Shown one piece after another: positions 1 to 11,777 of a DNA stretch of 58,711 bases (its first letter is position 1; every line of letters starts with the position of its first letter). The stretch spans positions 1-58,711 of the forward strand of contig DASRKX010000045.1 in NCBI GenBank assembly GCA_035648735.1, in the 5' to 3' direction. Source of the stretch: REEB95 sp035648735. Its GTDB lineage: Bacteria; Pseudomonadota; Alphaproteobacteria; ATCC43930; CGMCC-115725. The position numbers were made by a program, and so were the translations under genes. The notes below the pieces were generated by a model. The model did not search any database and was not told where the DNA came from. It saw only the letters and a program-made list of their open reading frames with translations.

Positions 1-671
1 CTCTCGCGGTAGCGCTCGCGGAGGCCCATCACCGCGGTCATGTCCGCCTCGTTGAAGGTGGTGAGCATGGCGGCGGTGTTCTGCGCCTCCTTGAGGCGCT
101 CGGCGACGCGACGGCGAAGCCGCGTCATGCGCACGCGCTCCTCCCTCGGAGAGGGCTCGCGCGAAGCGGCGAGCACCGGCGTTGGCGGCAAAGCGGGCGC
201 GCCCTTTTCCAGCGCGCCGAGCACATCGCCCTTGGTCAGCCTTCCGTCGCGGCCGCTTGCCGGGATGGTTGCGGGGTTGATCCGGTTCTCCTCGACCAGG
301 CGCCGCACCGCCGGGCCGGAGCGCTCGAGCTGCTCGGCCGCCGGCGGCGTGGCTTTCGGCGGGGGCTGGGGCGCCGCGGCGGGCGCGGGCTTGCTCTCGG
401 CCTTGGCGGCGGGCTTGGCGCTGGGCTTTGCGGGGCCCTCGGCGATGCGGCCGAGCAATCCTCCGACCGCGACGTTGGCGTCCTTCTTGACCAGGATTTC
501 GGCCAGCGTGCCGGCGGCGGGCGCGTTGACTTCCAGCGTCACCTTGTCGGTCTCGAGCTCGACGAGCGGATCGTCGACCGCGACGGGGTCGCCCGCCTGC
601 TTGAGCCAGCGCGCCACGGTGGCTTCGGTCACTGATTCGCCGAGCGGCGGCACGACGATGTCCGTAGCCAT
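1..671 (-). CDS. sucB: Dihydrolipoamide succinyltransferase, E2 of 2-oxoglutarate dehydrogenase (partial, C-terminus off the window)
   Basis: E2 core of the 2-oxoglutarate dehydrogenase complex, which moves the succinyl group from E1 to CoA. The visible 223 residues hold an N-terminal lipoyl domain (about 1-80) with the lipoylation lysine in ETDKV (K43), an Ala/Pro/Lys-rich linker (about 80-115), and an E3/E1-binding domain (about 115-155, SGPAVRRLVEENRI). The catalytic domain begins after 'RVRMTRLRRRVAERL' and is cut by the window edge. The ATG lies 12 bp after the sucA stop, so the two are an operon. The short E2 linker and ETDKV favour succinyl- over acetyltransferase, as does the neighbour. 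Confidence 0.95.
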   Translation of the reverse strand, partial: MATDIVVPPLGESVTEATVARWLKQAGDPVAVDDPLVELETDKVTLEVNAPAAGTLAEILVKKDANVAVGGLLGRIAEGPAKPSAKPAAKAESKPAPAAAPQPPPKATPPAAEQLERSGPAVRRLVEENRINPATIPASGRDGRLTKGDVLGALEKGAPALPPTPVLAASREPSPREERVRMTRLRRRVAERLKEAQNTAAMLTTFNEADMTAVMGLRERYRE

Positions 672-683
672 GGCGGTCTCTCC

Positions 684-3539
<2,856 letters not shown>

Positions 3540-3713
3540 GGCTCAGCGGATCGTCGTGCAGGAATCATGCCCGGAGATAGGCACGCCTCTTAAATTGGGT
3601 CGGCGGCAGCCAATACCTAGGCCACGGCCGGTCATGGCTGCCATACTCCCCTATCCGTCAAAATAACAATCAAATACAAACACTTGATGGCATTCCGACC
3701 CGGGCAGCGGCGC

Positions 3714-4679
3714 TCAGCCCTTGACCTCCGCCTGGATTTTCTTGGCCGCGTCGAGCAGGCCCCTGACCGCACCGACCGATTTGTCGAAAGCGGCTTTTTC
3801 CTCGGCATTGAGCGAAATTTCGACAATGCGCTCGACGCCCTTTTCGCCGATGACCACCGGAACGCCGACATAGAGCCCCTTCACGCCATATTGCCCATCG
3901 AGCCACGCGGCGCAGGGCAGCACGCGCTTCTTATCGCGCAAATATGACTCTGCCATGGCGATCGCCGAGGATGCCGGGGCATAGAAGGCCGAGCCGGTTT
4001 TCAACAGATTAACGATCTCGCCGCCACCGTCGCGCGTGCGCTGCACGATCTTGTCGAGGCGCTCCGGCGTCGTCCAACCCATCTTGACGAGATCGGGCAG
4101 TGGAATGCCCGCAACCGCCGAATAGCGGATGAGCGGCACCATGCTGTCGCCATGGCCGCCGAGCACGAAGGCGCTGACATCCTCGACCGAGACCTTGAAT
4201 TCCTCGGCAAGGAAATAGCGGAAGCGCGCACTGTCGAGAACACCCGCCATGCCGACGACGTGGCTCGGCGGCAGGCCGCAAGCGTCGCGCAACACGGCGA
4301 CCATCACGTCCAGGGGATTGGTGATGCAGATGACGAAGGCTTTCGGCGCGTGCTGCTTGATTGCCGCGCCCACCTGCCCCATCACCTTGGCGTTGATGCC
4401 GATGAGGTCGTCGCGACTCATCCCGGGTTTGCGCGGCACGCCGGCGGTGACGATGACGACGTCGGCGCCCGCGATGGCCACATAATCATTGGCGCCTGTG
4501 AAGCGCGCATCGAACCCCTCGACCGGCGAGGCCTCGATCAAATCCAGCGCCTTGCCCTGGGGCACCCCATCGACGACGTCGAAGAGCACGACATCGCCCA
4601 GCTCCTTCAATCCGGCGAGCAGCGCGAGCGTGCCGCCGATCTGGCCGGCTCCTACCAGCGCGATCTTCTTGCGTGCCAT
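3714..4679 (-). CDS. mdh: Malate dehydrogenase (NAD-dependent, LDH-like type)
   Basis: Interconverts malate and oxaloacetate with NAD. It is 321 aa. The Rossmann glycine motif GAGQIGGTLA is at residues 8-17, the nucleotide-binding acid ends the second strand (LFDVVDG), the substrate arginines sit in VPRKPGMSRDDL, and the catalytic histidine is in GGHGDSMVPL near residue 175. I chose the ATG at 4679 because GAGG stands just upstream; a TTG seven codons earlier would remove that spacing. It lies 174 bp upstream of sucA and follows zapE on the same strand, an order common in alphaproteobacterial TCA clusters. Confidence 0.96.
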   Translation of the reverse strand: MARKKIALVGAGQIGGTLALLAGLKELGDVVLFDVVDGVPQGKALDLIEASPVEGFDARFTGANDYVAIAGADVVIVTAGVPRKPGMSRDDLIGINAKVMGQVGAAIKQHAPKAFVICITNPLDVMVAVLRDACGLPPSHVVGMAGVLDSARFRYFLAEEFKVSVEDVSAFVLGGHGDSMVPLIRYSAVAGIPLPDLVKMGWTTPERLDKIVQRTRDGGGEIVNLLKTGSAFYAPASSAIAMAESYLRDKKRVLPCAAWLDGQYGVKGLYVGVPVVIGEKGVERIVEISLNAEEKAAFDKSVGAVRGLLDAAKKIQAEVKG

Positions 4680-4794
4680 TCCTGACCTCGTTTTCGGCAA
4701 AATTCCGGTATCGCGGCGGAAGCCGCAATGGCGCGCGTCTTAGCGCGATTTGCGGGGCGCGGCAAGCATCAAGGGCGCAAACCGGAACCGCACT

Positions 4795-5922
4795 TCAGCC
4801 GATGCTGGCGGCGATGTATTCGGCGCTCTGCATCTCATGCAGGCGCGATACCGTGCGGGCGAATTCGAAGGATCCCTCGCCCTCGGTATAAAGCGCCTCG
4901 GGTGGGACCGCGGCCGAAACGACGATCTGGCCGTGCGCCGCGTAGAGCTCGTCGACGAAAATGTTGAAACGGATGGCCTGGTCGCGGCAGTCGCGCTCGA
5001 TCCGCGGAACGCCCTCGACGATGAAAATGTGATAGCGCGCGCAGAGCGCCGCGTAATCGGCGGGGCCGAGCGTCTTGCCGCAAAGCGCGTCGAAGGTAAA
5101 CCAGGCAACGCCCCGCGCGGCGCGCGGCACGACCAGATCGTGTCCCTGGACGGTCAGCGTCTCGGCACGCGCCGAGGCGTTGCCGGTCAGCTCGATAAAT
5201 GCGTGCTCCAGCGCACGATAGGCGCGGTCGTCGGCCGGCGTGAAATAGACCTGCCGGCCGGCAAGCCGGGCGCGGCGATAGTCGCGCTCGCCGCCGAGCT
5301 CCAGCACGTCGAGCTTGCGCTTGAAAAGCTCGATGAAGGGCAGGAAACGTTCGCGTTGCAGGCCGCCCTCGTAGAGCTCGCCGGGCGCGCGGTTCGAGGT
5401 CGCGACCACGACGACGCCGCGATCGAACAGCGCCTCGAACAGCCGCCCCAGGATCATCGCATCGGCGATGTTGGTGATATGGAATTCGTCGAAGCAGAGC
5501 ACCGATGCATCGTTGGCGATGATCGCGGCGACGGGACCGATCGGGTCGCCTTTTTCGGCCTCCCGCGCATGGATGCGGTCATGCACCTCGATCATGAAGG
5601 CGTAGAAATGGACGCGCCGCTTATGCGGCAGGCCCAGCGACTCGTAGAACATGTCCATCAGCATGGTCTTGCCGCGGCCGACCGGGCCGCAGAGATAGAG
5701 CCCCTGCGGCGGCTCGGCGACGCCCAAGCCTACGCGCGCCGCCCAGCCGCGCATGCCGGTCGCCGGCTTGTAATCGAGCAGCGCCCGCCACAAACTCTGC
5801 AGCTTCTCGGCGGCGAGCTCCTGGCTGGGATCTGGCATAAGGTCGCCCGCCGCGCGGCGGGCGCGGTAGATGGCCAAAGGGCCTTGATCGGGGAGGACAG
5901 CGGGCATCGACCGCGTTGTCAT
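4795..5922 (-). CDS. zapE: Cell division ATPase ZapE (AFG1-like)
   Basis: AFG1/ZapE-family AAA-type ATPase; in Escherichia coli ZapE binds and regulates the Z ring. The 375 aa contain the Walker A motif GPVGRGKTMLMD (about residue 75), Walker B CFDEFHITNIADAMIL (about 145) and the arginine-rich VVVVATSNRAP sensor region, with the usual C-terminal family domain. The start at 5922 (MTTRSMPAV) is preferred; an ATG at 5907 is also possible. The open frame extends upstream without family similarity and would overlap the divergent DUF6494 gene. It sits between sdhB and mdh, a familiar alphaproteobacterial arrangement. Confidence 0.92.
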   Translation of the reverse strand: MTTRSMPAVLPDQGPLAIYRARRAAGDLMPDPSQELAAEKLQSLWRALLDYKPATGMRGWAARVGLGVAEPPQGLYLCGPVGRGKTMLMDMFYESLGLPHKRRVHFYAFMIEVHDRIHAREAEKGDPIGPVAAIIANDASVLCFDEFHITNIADAMILGRLFEALFDRGVVVVATSNRAPGELYEGGLQRERFLPFIELFKRKLDVLELGGERDYRRARLAGRQVYFTPADDRAYRALEHAFIELTGNASARAETLTVQGHDLVVPRAARGVAWFTFDALCGKTLGPADYAALCARYHIFIVEGVPRIERDCRDQAIRFNIFVDELYAAHGQIVVSAAVPPEALYTEGEGSFEFARTVSRLHEMQSAEYIAASIG

Positions 5923-5976
5923 AGCGAAAATCGCCGCGCATGGCAAAATCGTGATGCAACAGGGATGGAGAACCCC

Positions 5977-6183
5977 ATGAACGATGACCGCTTCAACATG
6001 GAAGTCCGCAAGTTTCTGAAGATCGTCGGCGTCAGCTCGCAGCGGGAGATCGAGAACGCGGTGCGCGCGGCGCTCGAATCCGGCAAGCTCAAAGGCAGCG
6101 AAAAACTGGCCGCCAAGATGACGCTGCAGATTCCGGCGGCCGGACTGTCGCATACGATCGACGGAACGATCGAGCTCGGCTGA
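5977..6183 (+). CDS. Small DUF6494-family protein
   Basis: A 68-residue protein starting MNDDRFNMEVRKFLKIVG and ending in a hydrophobic beta-rich half (MTLQIPAAGLSHTIDGTIEL). I recognise the pattern as the small DUF6494 family of alphaproteobacteria; function unknown. GGAG is six bases before the ATG at 5977, which decides the start over an in-frame ATG at 5965. It diverges from zapE (54 bp between starts) and converges on sdhB with 13 bp between stops. A longer upstream open frame in the same phase is only antisense to zapE. Confidence 0.8.
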   Translation: MNDDRFNMEVRKFLKIVGVSSQREIENAVRAALESGKLKGSEKLAAKMTLQIPAAGLSHTIDGTIELG

Positions 6184-6196
6184 GCTCGGCTGAGCC

Positions 6197-6976
6197 TCAG
6201 AGCCGCGCCACCATGAGCTGCTTGATGTCGGCGATCGCCTTCGCCGGGTTCAGGCTCTTGGGGCAGGTGCGCGTGCAGTTCATGATGGTGTGGCAGCGAT
6301 AGAGCCGGAACGGGTCTTCGAGCTTGTCGAGCCGCGCATCCCGCTTGCCGTCGCGGCTGTCGGCGAGCCAGCGATAGGCCTGTAGCAGGATCGCCGGCCC
6401 CAGGTACTTGTCGCCGTTCCACCAGTAGCTCGGGCACGCGGTCGAGCAGCAGAAGCAGAGGATGCATTCCCACAGCCCGTCGAGCTTGGCGCGCTCCTCG
6501 ATCGATTGCAGGCGCTCGCGGTCGACGGGCGGCGGCGTGTCGTTCTGGAGCCAGGGCTCGACGAATTTGTATTGCTCGTAGATGCGACTGTTGTCCGGCA
6601 CCAGATCCTTGATTACCGGCATGTGCGGCAACGGGTAGATTTTGACGTCGCCCTTCACGTCCTCGATGTATTTGAGGCAGGCGACGGTGTTGGTGCCGTC
6701 GATGTTCATGGCGCAGGAGCCGCAGATGCCCTCGCGGCACGAGCGGCGAAAGGTCAGCGTGCTGTCGATGTCGTCCTTGATCTTGATCAGCGCGTCCAAA
6801 ACCATCGGCCCGCAGGCATCGAGGTCGACCGCGTAACTGTCGAGTTGCGGGTTGCCGCCTGTATCCGGATTCCAGCGATAGATCTTGAACGTCTTGACGC
6901 GCTTGGCGCCTTCGGGCGCTTCGAAGCGCTTGCCGGGGACAACCTTCGACAGTTGCGGCAGGGCAAATTCGACCAT
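6197..6976 (-). CDS. sdhB: Succinate dehydrogenase iron-sulfur subunit
   Basis: Iron-sulfur subunit of complex II that carries electrons from the flavin to quinone. It is 259 aa. The [2Fe-2S] cysteines are in CREGICGSCAMN (about residue 75). The [4Fe-4S] and [3Fe-4S] cysteines are in CFCCSTACPSYWWN (about 165) and CHTIMNCTRTCPKSLNP (about 220). The ATG overlaps the last base of the sdhA stop (TGATG), so translation is probably coupled. Last gene of the sdhCDAB operon. Confidence 0.97.
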   Translation of the reverse strand: MVEFALPQLSKVVPGKRFEAPEGAKRVKTFKIYRWNPDTGGNPQLDSYAVDLDACGPMVLDALIKIKDDIDSTLTFRRSCREGICGSCAMNIDGTNTVACLKYIEDVKGDVKIYPLPHMPVIKDLVPDNSRIYEQYKFVEPWLQNDTPPPVDRERLQSIEERAKLDGLWECILCFCCSTACPSYWWNGDKYLGPAILLQAYRWLADSRDGKRDARLDKLEDPFRLYRCHTIMNCTRTCPKSLNPAKAIADIKQLMVARL

Positions 6977-8760
6977 CAATAGATCCGTGCCTTGGGCGGA
7001 AAGGGCTGAACGTCGTTGGACAGCGTGAAATTATGCACCGGCCGGTAGGCCAGCGTCACGGTCGCGCCGTCGAGCCATGCCACCGTGTGCTTCATCCAAT
7101 TCTGGTCGTCGCGCGCGGGATGATCTTCGCGCGCATGGGCGCCCCGGCTCTCGGTACGATTGAGCGCCGAATGCAGCGCCGCCACGGATTGAGCCATCAG
7201 GTTGTCGAGCTCAAGCGCCTCGACGAGATCGCTGTTCCAGATCATCGAGCGGTCGCTGACGGCGATATCGCGCATCGAATCGGCGACGGCGTGAATCTTC
7301 GCCACGCCTTCCTCGAGCACCTTGGCCTCGCGGAAGACGGCGCAGTTCTGCTGCATGACGTGCTGCATGTCGTGGCGGATGGCGGCGACGCGGTGCTTGC
7401 CCTTGGCATGGCGCAGCCGGTCGAGCCGAGCCAACGCCTTGTCGTCGGCAGCAATCGGCAGCGGTTTCTGCGCGGCACCCGGCTTGACGGTCTCCTGCGC
7501 GCGGATCGCGGCGGCGCGGCCGAAGACGACGAGATCGAGGAGCGAATTGGTACCGAGGCGGTTGGCGCCGTGAACGGAAACGCAGGCAGCCTCGCCGATG
7601 GCCATCAGGCCCGGAACGATGCGATCGTGATTTTCGTCGATCGGCGCCAGCGCCTCGCCGTGGATGTTCGTCGGAATGCCGCCCATGTTGTAATGGACGG
7701 TCGGCAGCACCGGAATCGGTTCGCGCGTCAAATCGACATTGGCGAAGATCTTCGCCGTCTCGGAGATGCCGGGCAGACGCAGATGCAGCACCGCCGGATC
7801 GAGATGCTCCAGATGCAGCAGGATATGATCCTTCTTCGGGCCACAGCCGCGGCCTTCGCGTATCTCGATGGTCATGGCGCGACTCACCGAGTCGCGCGGC
7901 GCCAGATCCTTGGCGTGCGGCGCGTAGCGCTCCATGAAGCGCTCGCCCTCGGAATTGGTGAGATAGCCGCCTTCGCCGCGCGCGCCCTCGGTGATGAGGC
8001 AGCCGGCGCCGTAAATGCCGGTGGGATGGAACTGGATGAACTCTAAATCCTGCAGCGGCAGGCCGGCGCGCAGCACCATGGCGTTGCCGTCACCGGTGCA
8101 GGTATGCGCCGAGGTGCAGGAGAAATAGGCGCGGCCATAGCCGCCGGTGGCGATGACGACCGTCTGTGCGCGGAAGCGGTGGATGGAGCCGTCCTCAAGG
8201 CACCAGGCGAGCACGCCGCGGCAGGTGTCGCCGTCCATCAGCAGATCGAGCACGAAATACTCGACAAAGAACTTGGCGTCGCGCTTGAGGCATTGCTGAT
8301 AGAGCGTGTGCAGGATGGCGTGGCCGGTGCGGTCGGCCGCCGAGGCCGAACGGTGCGCCGGCTCCTCGCCGTACCGGACGGTGTGGCCGCCAAAGGGGCG
8401 CTGGTAGATGCGGCCATCTTCGGTGCGCGAGAACGGCACGCCCATATGCTCGAGCTCGATGACCGCGGGGATCGCCTCGCGACACATGTATTCGATCGCA
8501 TCCTGGTCGCCGAGCCAATCGGCGCCCTTGACCGTGTCGTACATGTGCCAGCGCCAATCATCCTCGCCCATATTGCCGAGAGCGGCGCCGATGCCGCCCT
8601 GCGCCGCGACGGTATGCGAGCGCGTCGGAAACACCTTGCTGATGCAGGCGGTCTTGAGCCCGGTGGCGCTCATGCCGAGCGTCGCGCGCAGGCCCGCACC
8701 GCCGGCGCCGACGACGACGACGTCATAGACATGTTCGGTGACCGGATATGACTGCACCAT
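6976..8760 (-). CDS. sdhA: Succinate dehydrogenase flavoprotein subunit
   Basis: Catalytic subunit of complex II, oxidising succinate to fumarate with covalent FAD. It is 594 aa. Visible are the dinucleotide-binding GAGGAGLRATLG (about 15), the histidine that carries FAD in SHTVAAQGGIGAALGN (about 50), the substrate-loop HPTGIYGAGCLITEGARGEGG, and the C-terminal family motif ending VQPFPPKARIY. The start is set at 8760 (MVQSYPVTEHVYD), with GAGGGA just upstream and four bases after the sdhD stop. The six-residue longer frame is not preferred. Confidence 0.97.
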   Translation of the reverse strand: MVQSYPVTEHVYDVVVVGAGGAGLRATLGMSATGLKTACISKVFPTRSHTVAAQGGIGAALGNMGEDDWRWHMYDTVKGADWLGDQDAIEYMCREAIPAVIELEHMGVPFSRTEDGRIYQRPFGGHTVRYGEEPAHRSASAADRTGHAILHTLYQQCLKRDAKFFVEYFVLDLLMDGDTCRGVLAWCLEDGSIHRFRAQTVVIATGGYGRAYFSCTSAHTCTGDGNAMVLRAGLPLQDLEFIQFHPTGIYGAGCLITEGARGEGGYLTNSEGERFMERYAPHAKDLAPRDSVSRAMTIEIREGRGCGPKKDHILLHLEHLDPAVLHLRLPGISETAKIFANVDLTREPIPVLPTVHYNMGGIPTNIHGEALAPIDENHDRIVPGLMAIGEAACVSVHGANRLGTNSLLDLVVFGRAAAIRAQETVKPGAAQKPLPIAADDKALARLDRLRHAKGKHRVAAIRHDMQHVMQQNCAVFREAKVLEEGVAKIHAVADSMRDIAVSDRSMIWNSDLVEALELDNLMAQSVAALHSALNRTESRGAHAREDHPARDDQNWMKHTVAWLDGATVTLAYRPVHNFTLSNDVQPFPPKARIY

Positions 8761-8764
8761 TCCC

Positions 8765-9103
8765 TCAGCCCGCGACAACGAGGGTCGCGATCGCGCCGAG
8801 CGCCAGCAGCGCCAACAGCCACGACGCGACGACGTTGAGCGAGAGCAGCGCGCGCAGCCGCGCGGGCGCGTGGACGTAATCCTCGATCACGACGCGCACG
8901 CCCAAGGCCGAGTGATAGAAGGTGACGATCACCAGCGCCGCGGCGAGCAGCGCCGGGATCGGTCGGCCGAGCCAGCCCTGGATCTGCGCGCGGTCGGCGC
9001 CGAGATGCGACAGGATCGAGACGACGAACCACAGCGTCAGCGGAATGAGGGCGAGCGCCGAAATGCGCTCGGCGCGCCAGTGGCGCACCGCGCCCCGGCT
9101 CAT
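8765..9103 (-). CDS. sdhD: Succinate dehydrogenase membrane anchor subunit
   Basis: Hydrophobic anchor of complex II, 112 aa, with three membrane helices (about residues 16-34, 50-70 and 85-110). The heme-ligand histidine is expected in the second helix (FYHSALGVRVVIEDYVH). The ATG at 9103 overlaps the sdhC stop as ATGA, the standard coupling in this operon. The longer open frame upstream is only a shadow of sdhC. Confidence 0.9.
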   Translation of the reverse strand: MSRGAVRHWRAERISALALIPLTLWFVVSILSHLGADRAQIQGWLGRPIPALLAAALVIVTFYHSALGVRVVIEDYVHAPARLRALLSLNVVASWLLALLALGAIATLVVAG

Positions 9104-9495
9104 GCGCCACCGCGCAGGGCGAGGCCTGCGGCAAAGGTGGCGACCGCCAGCAAGAGGCTGAGCACAACCACGCTCCAGCCGGTGGCGTAGGTGGTCTTGA
9201 GATCCAAACCGAAGCCGGAGTCCCAGGCAAGATGACGGATGCCGTTCAGCAAATGGAAATAGAAGGAAAAGCTCCAGCCGAGCAGAAAGAGTTGGCCGAT
9301 GAGCGAGCCCCAAAATGCCTGCGCCAGGGCGAAGGCGCCGCCGCTCCATGCCGCCGCCGCCAGCCACGCAACGATGAAAACGGCGCCGATGGAGAGCGCC
9401 AGTCCGGTGCCGCGATTGGCGATCGACAGCACCGAGGTAAGTTGCGGCTTGTAAATCTGGAGGTGAGGCGAGAGCGGCCGTTCGGCGGGCGTCAT
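9100..9495 (-). CDS. sdhC: Succinate dehydrogenase cytochrome b556 subunit
   Basis: Membrane anchor and quinone-site subunit of complex II, 131 aa. It has the family start RPLSPHLQIYKPQLTSVLSI, a cytosolic SIANRGTG segment, three membrane helices, and the heme histidine region FYFHLLNGIRHLAWD near residue 85. First gene of the sdhCDAB operon. A 9-bp inverted repeat (9531-9539 with 9554-9562) lies in the 113-bp gap upstream; see findings. Confidence 0.95.
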   Translation of the reverse strand: MTPAERPLSPHLQIYKPQLTSVLSIANRGTGLALSIGAVFIVAWLAAAAWSGGAFALAQAFWGSLIGQLFLLGWSFSFYFHLLNGIRHLAWDSGFGLDLKTTYATGWSVVVLSLLLAVATFAAGLALRGGA

Positions 9496-9608
9496 TCTAA
9501 GGAAACCTTCGATCACGCGCGGCGACGCGAGGCGGAGGGTTGGTTTAGACCCGCCCTCCGCCGCCGTCAACGCCGCGTGTGCAACGCACAATTGCGCCTC
9601 GGGAATGC

Positions 9609-10499
9609 TTAGGACGCACGCCCGCCGGGGCTTTCGAGCGCCGCGATCGCCTCGGCCAGTGCCAGCAGGCGCTCGGCATTCTCGACATGGAGGCGCTCGA
9701 CCAGGCGGCCGTCGAGCACCGCGACGCCACTGCCCTTGGCCAGCGCCGCGCCATGGGCGGCGATGACGGCGTGGGCATGGCTCAGCTCCGCAGCATTCGG
9801 GCCAAAGATCGCGTTCGCCGCGTCGATGGTCTTGGGATGGATGAGGGTCTTGCCCTCGAAGCCGAGCGCGCGACCTTGCCGGCAGGAGGCTTCGAATCCG
9901 GCGGCGTCTTCGAGATCGAAATGAACGCCGTCGAGCGCCGCCAGCCCATAGGCGCGCGCCGCCAGCACGCAGAGGCCGAGCGCAATCGTCATCGGCTCGC
10001 GCAGCGGCGTTTCCGCCGCGCGCAATTCCTTCGATAGATCGGCGGTGCCCATGACGAACGCCGCGAGGCGAGGCGTCGAAGCGGCCACCGCCTCGGCATG
10101 CAGCATGCCGCGCGCTGTCTCCATCATGCACCACAGTCCCAAACGCGCGGGCGCCCCGGCGGCGGTCAGGATCGCGTCGGCGCGGCGCGGCTCGGCCTCG
10201 CCAGCGACCTTGGGCAGCAGCACGGCGTCGAGCTTCATCCGCGCTGCGGCCTTGAGATCATCCTCCGCCCATGGCGTATCGAGACCGTTGATGCGCAGGA
10301 CGAGCTCGCGCCCGCCATAGCCGCCGCGCGCGAGTTCCGCGGCGATGGCGGCGCGCGCCTGCGCCTTGGCGTCGGGCGCCACCGAATCCTCGAGATCGAA
10401 GATCAAGCAATCGGCCTTGAGGCCGCGCGCCTTGTCCATCGCCCGGGCGTTGGTCCCGGGCATGAACAATAGGCTGCGGCGGGGACGCGCGCCGGTCAC
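9609..10499 (-). CDS. CitE/malyl-CoA-lyase-like (HpcH/HpaI family) enzyme
   Basis: A CoA-ester lyase of the CitE/MclA superfamily, 296 aa, with a predicted TIM barrel. The N-terminus SLLFMPGTNARAMDKA and the metal-binding LIFDLEDSVAPDAK (about residue 35) are diagnostic. ELVLRINGLDTPW and the second acidic site LAALDGVHFDLED also match. Possible reactions are (S)-malyl-CoA cleavage or thioesterase activity, or citramalyl-CoA cleavage; the sequence alone does not decide. The start is a GTG 12 bp after the asd stop, which keeps the conserved residues before SLLFMPG; the first ATG lies inside the conserved motif. Confidence 0.85.
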   Translation of the reverse strand: MTGARPRRSLLFMPGTNARAMDKARGLKADCLIFDLEDSVAPDAKAQARAAIAAELARGGYGGRELVLRINGLDTPWAEDDLKAAARMKLDAVLLPKVAGEAEPRRADAILTAAGAPARLGLWCMMETARGMLHAEAVAASTPRLAAFVMGTADLSKELRAAETPLREPMTIALGLCVLAARAYGLAALDGVHFDLEDAAGFEASCRQGRALGFEGKTLIHPKTIDAANAIFGPNAAELSHAHAVIAAHGAALAKGSGVAVLDGRLVERLHVENAERLLALAEAIAALESPGGRAS

Positions 10500-10511
10500 G
10501 GCAGCGACGGC

Positions 10512-11558
10512 TCAGAGCGCGCGGGCGGGTTGCTTGGCCGCCGATTTGAGATAATCGCGCGCCAGCACCTCGGCGATCTGCACCGCGTTGAGCGCGGCGC
10601 CCTTGCGCAGATTGTCGCCGACGACCCACAAATTCAGCCCGTGCGGCACCGTCGGATCGCGCCGGATGCGGCTGACATAGACCGCGTCCTCGCCCGCCAC
10701 CTCGGCCGGCGTGATATAGCCTTCGTCGGCGCGATGGTCGATGACGATCACGCCCGGCGCCTTCTTGAGCGCGTTGCGCGCCTTTTCGTCGGTGATCGGA
10801 CTCTCGAATTCGACGTTGATTGCCTCGGCATGGCCGATGAACACCGGCACGCGCACGCAGGTCGCGGTCACGGCGATGTCCGTGCCGAGAATCTTGCGCG
10901 TCTCGCCCGCCATCTTCCATTCCTCCTTCGTATCCCCGCCGTCGACGAAGACGTCGATATGCGGAATCACGTTGAAGGCGATCTGCTTGGTGAACCGTTC
11001 CTTGCGGATCGGATCGTTGACGAAAATGCCGCGCGTCTGGGTGAAGAGCTCGTCCATCGCCTCGCGACCCGCGCCCGATACCGATTGGTAGGTCGCCACC
11101 ACGATGCGCTTGATGCGCGCAATGTCATGGAGCGGCTTCAGCGCCAGAACCATCTGGATGGTCGAGCAGTTCGGATTGGCGATGATGCCGCGCTTCTTGT
11201 AGTGCGCAATCGCGTCGGGGTTGACCTCGGGCACGACCAGCGGGACGTCCTTGTCCATGCGGAAATGCGAGGTGTTGTCGATGACGATTGTGCCCGCCTT
11301 GGCGGCGCGCGGCGCATGGACGGCCGAAATCTTGGCGCCGGGCGAGAACAGCGCGAGGTCGACGCCCTTGAAATCGAAGCCGTCGAGGCTCTCGACCTTG
11401 AGCACCTGCTTGTCGCCGAAGGATACCTCGCTGCCGACCGAGCGCGTCGAGGCGACGGCATGCATCTTGGATACGGGGAATTGCCGCTCCGCCAGGATGC
11501 TCAGCATCTCGCGGCCGACATTGCCGGTGGCGCCGACCACCGCGACCCTGAAACTCAT
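10512..11558 (-). CDS. asd: Aspartate-semialdehyde dehydrogenase
   Basis: Reduces aspartyl phosphate to the semialdehyde for lysine, threonine, methionine and diaminopimelate synthesis. It is 348 aa. The NADP motif VGATGNVGREML is at residues 7-18, the catalytic cysteine in ANPNCSTIQM is near residue 132, and the substrate-binding YQSVSGAG and the catalytic histidine region (VFIGHAEAINVEF) follow. The C-terminus GDNLRKGAALNAVQIAE is typical. The lyase gene follows 12 bp downstream and panB is divergent. Confidence 0.96.
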   Translation of the reverse strand: MSFRVAVVGATGNVGREMLSILAERQFPVSKMHAVASTRSVGSEVSFGDKQVLKVESLDGFDFKGVDLALFSPGAKISAVHAPRAAKAGTIVIDNTSHFRMDKDVPLVVPEVNPDAIAHYKKRGIIANPNCSTIQMVLALKPLHDIARIKRIVVATYQSVSGAGREAMDELFTQTRGIFVNDPIRKERFTKQIAFNVIPHIDVFVDGGDTKEEWKMAGETRKILGTDIAVTATCVRVPVFIGHAEAINVEFESPITDEKARNALKKAPGVIVIDHRADEGYITPAEVAGEDAVYVSRIRRDPTVPHGLNLWVVGDNLRKGAALNAVQIAEVLARDYLKSAAKQPARAL

Positions 11559-11777
11559 CGCTGACTCCTACGGGGTATGGCGGTTGACTTAAGCCGCTTC
11601 CCCGCCCATGACAAGCCCGGAATGGCAAAAAGGCCTTGCAGGACGGGAGGATGGCGGCGAAAGCGGCCGGACTTTTCGTTCGCGGCGGACGGAGAGCGTT
11701 TGCCGTGTGGCGCGGCCCTGCCCTTTTCGCTGCAATGCGGTATAGTCGGCCAATCGGCCCGCCCACGGAGTCCCGGC

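Noticed and set aside
4750..5976. Long plus-strand frame antisense to zapE joined to the DUF6494 gene
   Set aside because: Only the last 68 codons have a ribosome-binding site and a recognisable family. The rest lies opposite ZapE motifs.
11739..11744. TATAGT as a -10 of panB
   Set aside because: No -35-like hexamer is found at a suitable distance, so I do not call a promoter.
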